In this document: positions 39,542 through 41,511 of the stretch, in pieces
Layout of the letters: every line of letters begins with the position of its first letter
Numbering within the stretch: position 1 is the first letter of the stretch
DNA from: Woeseiaceae bacterium
Lineage (GTDB): Bacteria; Pseudomonadota; Gammaproteobacteria; Steroidobacterales; Woeseiaceae
DNA: 41,511 nt
NCBI GenBank assembly: GCA_030066625.1
Contig: JASJBG010000060.1
Coordinates: 1-41,511, forward strand
Direction of reading: 5' to 3'
The notes under the pieces: generated by a model
Databases searched by the model: none
The model's input: the letters and a program-made list of their open reading frames with translations, nothing else
Told to the model about the DNA's origin: nothing
Made by a program: the position numbers and the translations under genes

Positions 39542-40639
39542 ATGAGTATTCGATCGCTATGCATCACCGAGGGCGCCGACCGGCCGACAACCGCTACGTT
39601 CATCGGCATGCACGAGGCCGGTATCGGGGTCACGGTCGTGTGTCCCGAAGATCATCCGAACTACCGGATACTCAGCGATGCCGGCGTACCGGTTATCGAC
39701 ATCCGGCTGACAAAGAACTTCGACGCTGAGGGTGCACGGGCACTGCGCGAGGAACTGGAGCGCGGCGGCTACCACCTGATACACACTTTCAACAGCCGAG
39801 CGCTGACCAACGGCCTGCGAGCTGCCAAAGGACTGCCCGTCAAGGTCATCGCCTACCGCGGCATCGTCGGCAACCTGAGCTTTCTCGACCCGATGTCGTG
39901 GAAGCGCTACCTGAACCCGCGCATCGACCGTATCGTGTGCGTCTGTGAAGCAATCCGGCGCTGGTTTCTCGAGATGCAACCGGCATTCCTGCGCATGCCC
40001 GAGACGCGCCCGGTCACCATCCACAAGGGGCACAAGCTCGAGTGGTACACCGATGCACCGGCCGACCTGGCGAGCGCCGGCATTCCGGACGGCGCGTTCA
40101 CGATCGGCTGCACGGCGGCGTACCGTCCGCGCAAGGGCATCGAGTACCTGATCGAGGCGTTGGAGGCGCTGCCTGACGAGATCCCCGCGCACCTCGTGCT
40201 GATCGGCAACATGGATGCCGACAAGCTGACGAAACGTATCGAGCGAAGCCCGGCGAAGACCCGTATCCATCGCGTCGGCTTCAAGAGCAACGCACCGGCC
40301 TGGACCGCAGCCTGCGACGCATTCTGCCTGCCGTCGACGAAGCGCGAGGGACTCGCGCGCGCGATTATCGAGGCGATGGCCTACCGCGTACCGCCGGTAG
40401 TGACCAACAGTGGCGGCAGCCCGGAACTCGTCGTCGACGGTGAATGCGGCTACGTCGTGCCGATCAAGGACGCCGCCGCACTTGCCGAAGCGTTCGAGAA
40501 GCTCTACAGCAATCCCGATCTGCGGCGGCGGATGGGCGACGCGGCGCGCGAACGCATCGCGACGCACTTCCGCAACGAGGACACGGTCGCGAAGACGATC
40601 GCGCTGTACAAAGAGCTCGTGCCGGAGCCGGGTACCTAG
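39542..40639 (+). CDS. GT4-type glycosyltransferase
   Basis: A 365-residue protein starting at ATG 39542. It has the two-domain GT-B layout: an N-terminal part with LIHTFNSRALTNGLRAAKGLPVKVIAYRG, then IPDGAFTIGCTAAYRPRKGIEYLIEALEAL and the C-terminal nucleotide-sugar-binding pattern FCLPSTKREGLARAIIEAMAYRVPPVVTNSGGSPELVVDGECGYVVP (with the E-x7-E-like segment), typical of GT family 4. It transfers a sugar from a nucleotide donor, probably in envelope polysaccharide or glycolipid assembly; the acceptor is not identifiable. It is isolated from other glycan genes. Its stop overlaps that of the convergent reductase gene. Confidence 0.9.
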   Translation: MSIRSLCITEGADRPTTATFIGMHEAGIGVTVVCPEDHPNYRILSDAGVPVIDIRLTKNFDAEGARALREELERGGYHLIHTFNSRALTNGLRAAKGLPVKVIAYRGIVGNLSFLDPMSWKRYLNPRIDRIVCVCEAIRRWFLEMQPAFLRMPETRPVTIHKGHKLEWYTDAPADLASAGIPDGAFTIGCTAAYRPRKGIEYLIEALEALPDEIPAHLVLIGNMDADKLTKRIERSPAKTRIHRVGFKSNAPAWTAACDAFCLPSTKREGLARAIIEAMAYRVPPVVTNSGGSPELVVDGECGYVVPIKDAAALAEAFEKLYSNPDLRRRMGDAARERIATHFRNEDTVAKTIALYKELVPEPGT

Positions 40640-41400
40640 AGCCTGAGAGCGCCGTCGACCTCGATGCAGCGGCCACTTACGTAGTCATTCTCCAGGATGA
40701 ACTGGACGGCGTGCGCGATCTCGTCCGGATTGCCGACCCGGCCGGCCGGGATCATCGAGGTCAGTTTGTCGCGGGCCTCGGGCTTCATGGCCATGACCAT
40801 CTCGGTGCCGATGAAGCCTGGCGCAACCGACGCCGCACGTATTCCATAGCGCGCCAGTTCCTTGGCCCAGACAACGGCCATTGCTTCGACGCCGGCCTTG
40901 GTTGCCGAGTAGTTGGTCTGCCCCATGTTGCCGGCGCGTGAAATCGACGCGATGTTGATGATGCAGCCGCGGCGGCCGGCCTCGATCATTTTCGCCGCCA
41001 CTTCGCGGCCGCAAAGAAATACGCCGGTCAGGTTGATATCCATGACCGTCTGCCACTGTTCGAGTGTCATCTTCGACAGCTGCTCGCCATCCCGGTATTT
41101 GACGAGCAGCGCATCGCGGGTCACGCCCGCATTGTTCACGAGCCCGTGCGGCGCACCCTGCGCCTCGACGATGGCATCGAACAACGCTTCGACTTCGGCT
41201 TCAACGGCGACGTTGGCCACGTAGGTCTGCACGCCTGCGGCGCCCTCCTCGCGGCATCTCGCCGCGGTTTCCGCCAGCGCGGCCTCATCGAGATCGACGA
41301 GTGCCAGATCAGCGCCGGCCGCCGCGAGCCGCGTCGCCATTGCGGCACCGAGTCCACGTGCACCGCCCGTGATGACGATGTTTTTTCCCTTGATATTCAT
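40636..41400 (-). CDS. FabG-like short-chain dehydrogenase/reductase
   Basis: A 254-residue Rossmann enzyme starting at ATG 41400 (an upstream in-frame start at 41430 adds ten residues). The dinucleotide motif ITGGARGLGAA, the NNAG motif (LVNNAGVT), and the catalytic Ser-Tyr-Lys set (ASISRAG, then NYSATKAGVE) are present, as is PGFIGTEM after it. It resembles 3-oxoacyl-[ACP] reductases and related 3-hydroxyacyl-CoA dehydrogenases. As the main FabG is usually beside fabD/acpP, this copy is more likely an accessory acyl or alcohol dehydrogenase. The C-terminal tail ends YVSGRCIEVDGALRL, as in FabG. Confidence 0.92.
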   Translation of the reverse strand: MNIKGKNIVITGGARGLGAAMATRLAAAGADLALVDLDEAALAETAARCREEGAAGVQTYVANVAVEAEVEALFDAIVEAQGAPHGLVNNAGVTRDALLVKYRDGEQLSKMTLEQWQTVMDINLTGVFLCGREVAAKMIEAGRRGCIINIASISRAGNMGQTNYSATKAGVEAMAVVWAKELARYGIRAASVAPGFIGTEMVMAMKPEARDKLTSMIPAGRVGNPDEIAHAVQFILENDYVSGRCIEVDGALRL

Positions 41401-41498
41401 GGCGCCATTATGAACCCATCTCGAGGTCACGCATACGTATCCTCCGACATTGCGAATAGACAGCGGATGTTCGAGGATCGCAGTGGGGGGTACCGCAT

Positions 41499-41511
41499 AT
41501 GACGGAAGAAA
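41499..41511 (+). CDS. possible start of the next gene (truncated by window edge)
   Basis: ATG ACG GAA GAA preceded by a GGGGGG run six bases upstream could be the start of a plus-strand gene divergent from the FabG-like gene. Only four codons are visible, so no identity is possible. Confidence 0.25.

Noticed and set aside
1-41511. tRNA, rRNA, CRISPR, transposase, prophage or IS element
   Set aside because: None of the expected signatures was seen on either strand by reading; a covariance-model scan was not possible here.

Overview
The window is high-GC DNA from a proteobacterium, most likely an environmental, marine-type gammaproteobacterium. The support is a fabA-fabB unsaturated fatty acid pair, a proteobacterial paa (phenylacetyl-CoA) cluster, a large TonB-dependent receptor, two PEP-CTERM proteins, several lipoproteins, and a short palindrome of the GTAGGAGCGG type. 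Family-level placement (Woeseia-like or Xanthomonadales-like) is only a guess.

Region 1 (1-9480) looks accessory. Base composition is visibly less GC-rich than further right, and genes are short, change strand often and are mostly of poorly known families. It holds a partial glutathione S-transferase, a SUKH (SMI1/KNR4) protein, a membrane protein, a Nudix hydrolase, a PEP-CTERM protein, a GH17 glucanase-like lipoprotein, a complete class B1 (NDM-like) metallo-beta-lactamase coupled to an unknown gene, a DUF2141 protein, an ABA4-like/7-TM membrane pair, and small unknown proteins. A related ~50-bp sequence sits just upstream of two unrelated minus-strand genes here.

Region 2 (9480-13080) has a TauE/SafE permease, S-formylglutathione hydrolase, and fabB-fabA, all on the minus strand.

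Region 3 (13088-20272) is phenylacetyl-CoA catabolism: a minus-strand operon paaX-paaI-paaA-B-C-D-E, largely with overlapping or abutting genes, and divergent paaZ. The 96-bp gap between paaX and paaZ carries an inverted repeat with a 27-nt spacer, the layout expected of a PaaX operator.

Region 4 (20276-24866) has a membrane-anchored TPR protein, a TonB-dependent receptor and a second PEP-CTERM protein.

Region 5 (24867-36359) centres on an Lrp-family regulator. Downstream of it is a Tat-exported D-amino-acid-oxidase-like flavoprotein whose domain order is circularly permuted. Divergent from it is a 1153-residue fused indolepyruvate ferredoxin oxidoreductase, followed by an MBL-fold hydrolase, a lipoprotein gamma-glutamyltransferase and a DUF2341 protein; a YfcC-type carrier converges on these. 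My reading (inference) is that regions 3 and 5 cooperate. An oxidase or transaminase makes aryl-pyruvates, the ferredoxin oxidoreductase turns phenylpyruvate directly into phenylacetyl-CoA, and PaaABCDE/PaaZ open the ring. This would explain why no phenylacetate-CoA ligase (paaK) is present here; paaF, paaG, paaH and paaJ are also absent from the window.

Region 6 (36420-41511) carries a secreted protein built of 11-residue repeats, a DUF502 membrane protein, a tandem universal stress protein, another MBL-fold lipoprotein, a glycosyltransferase and a FabG-like reductase. No rRNA, tRNA, CRISPR array, transposase or integrase was seen.
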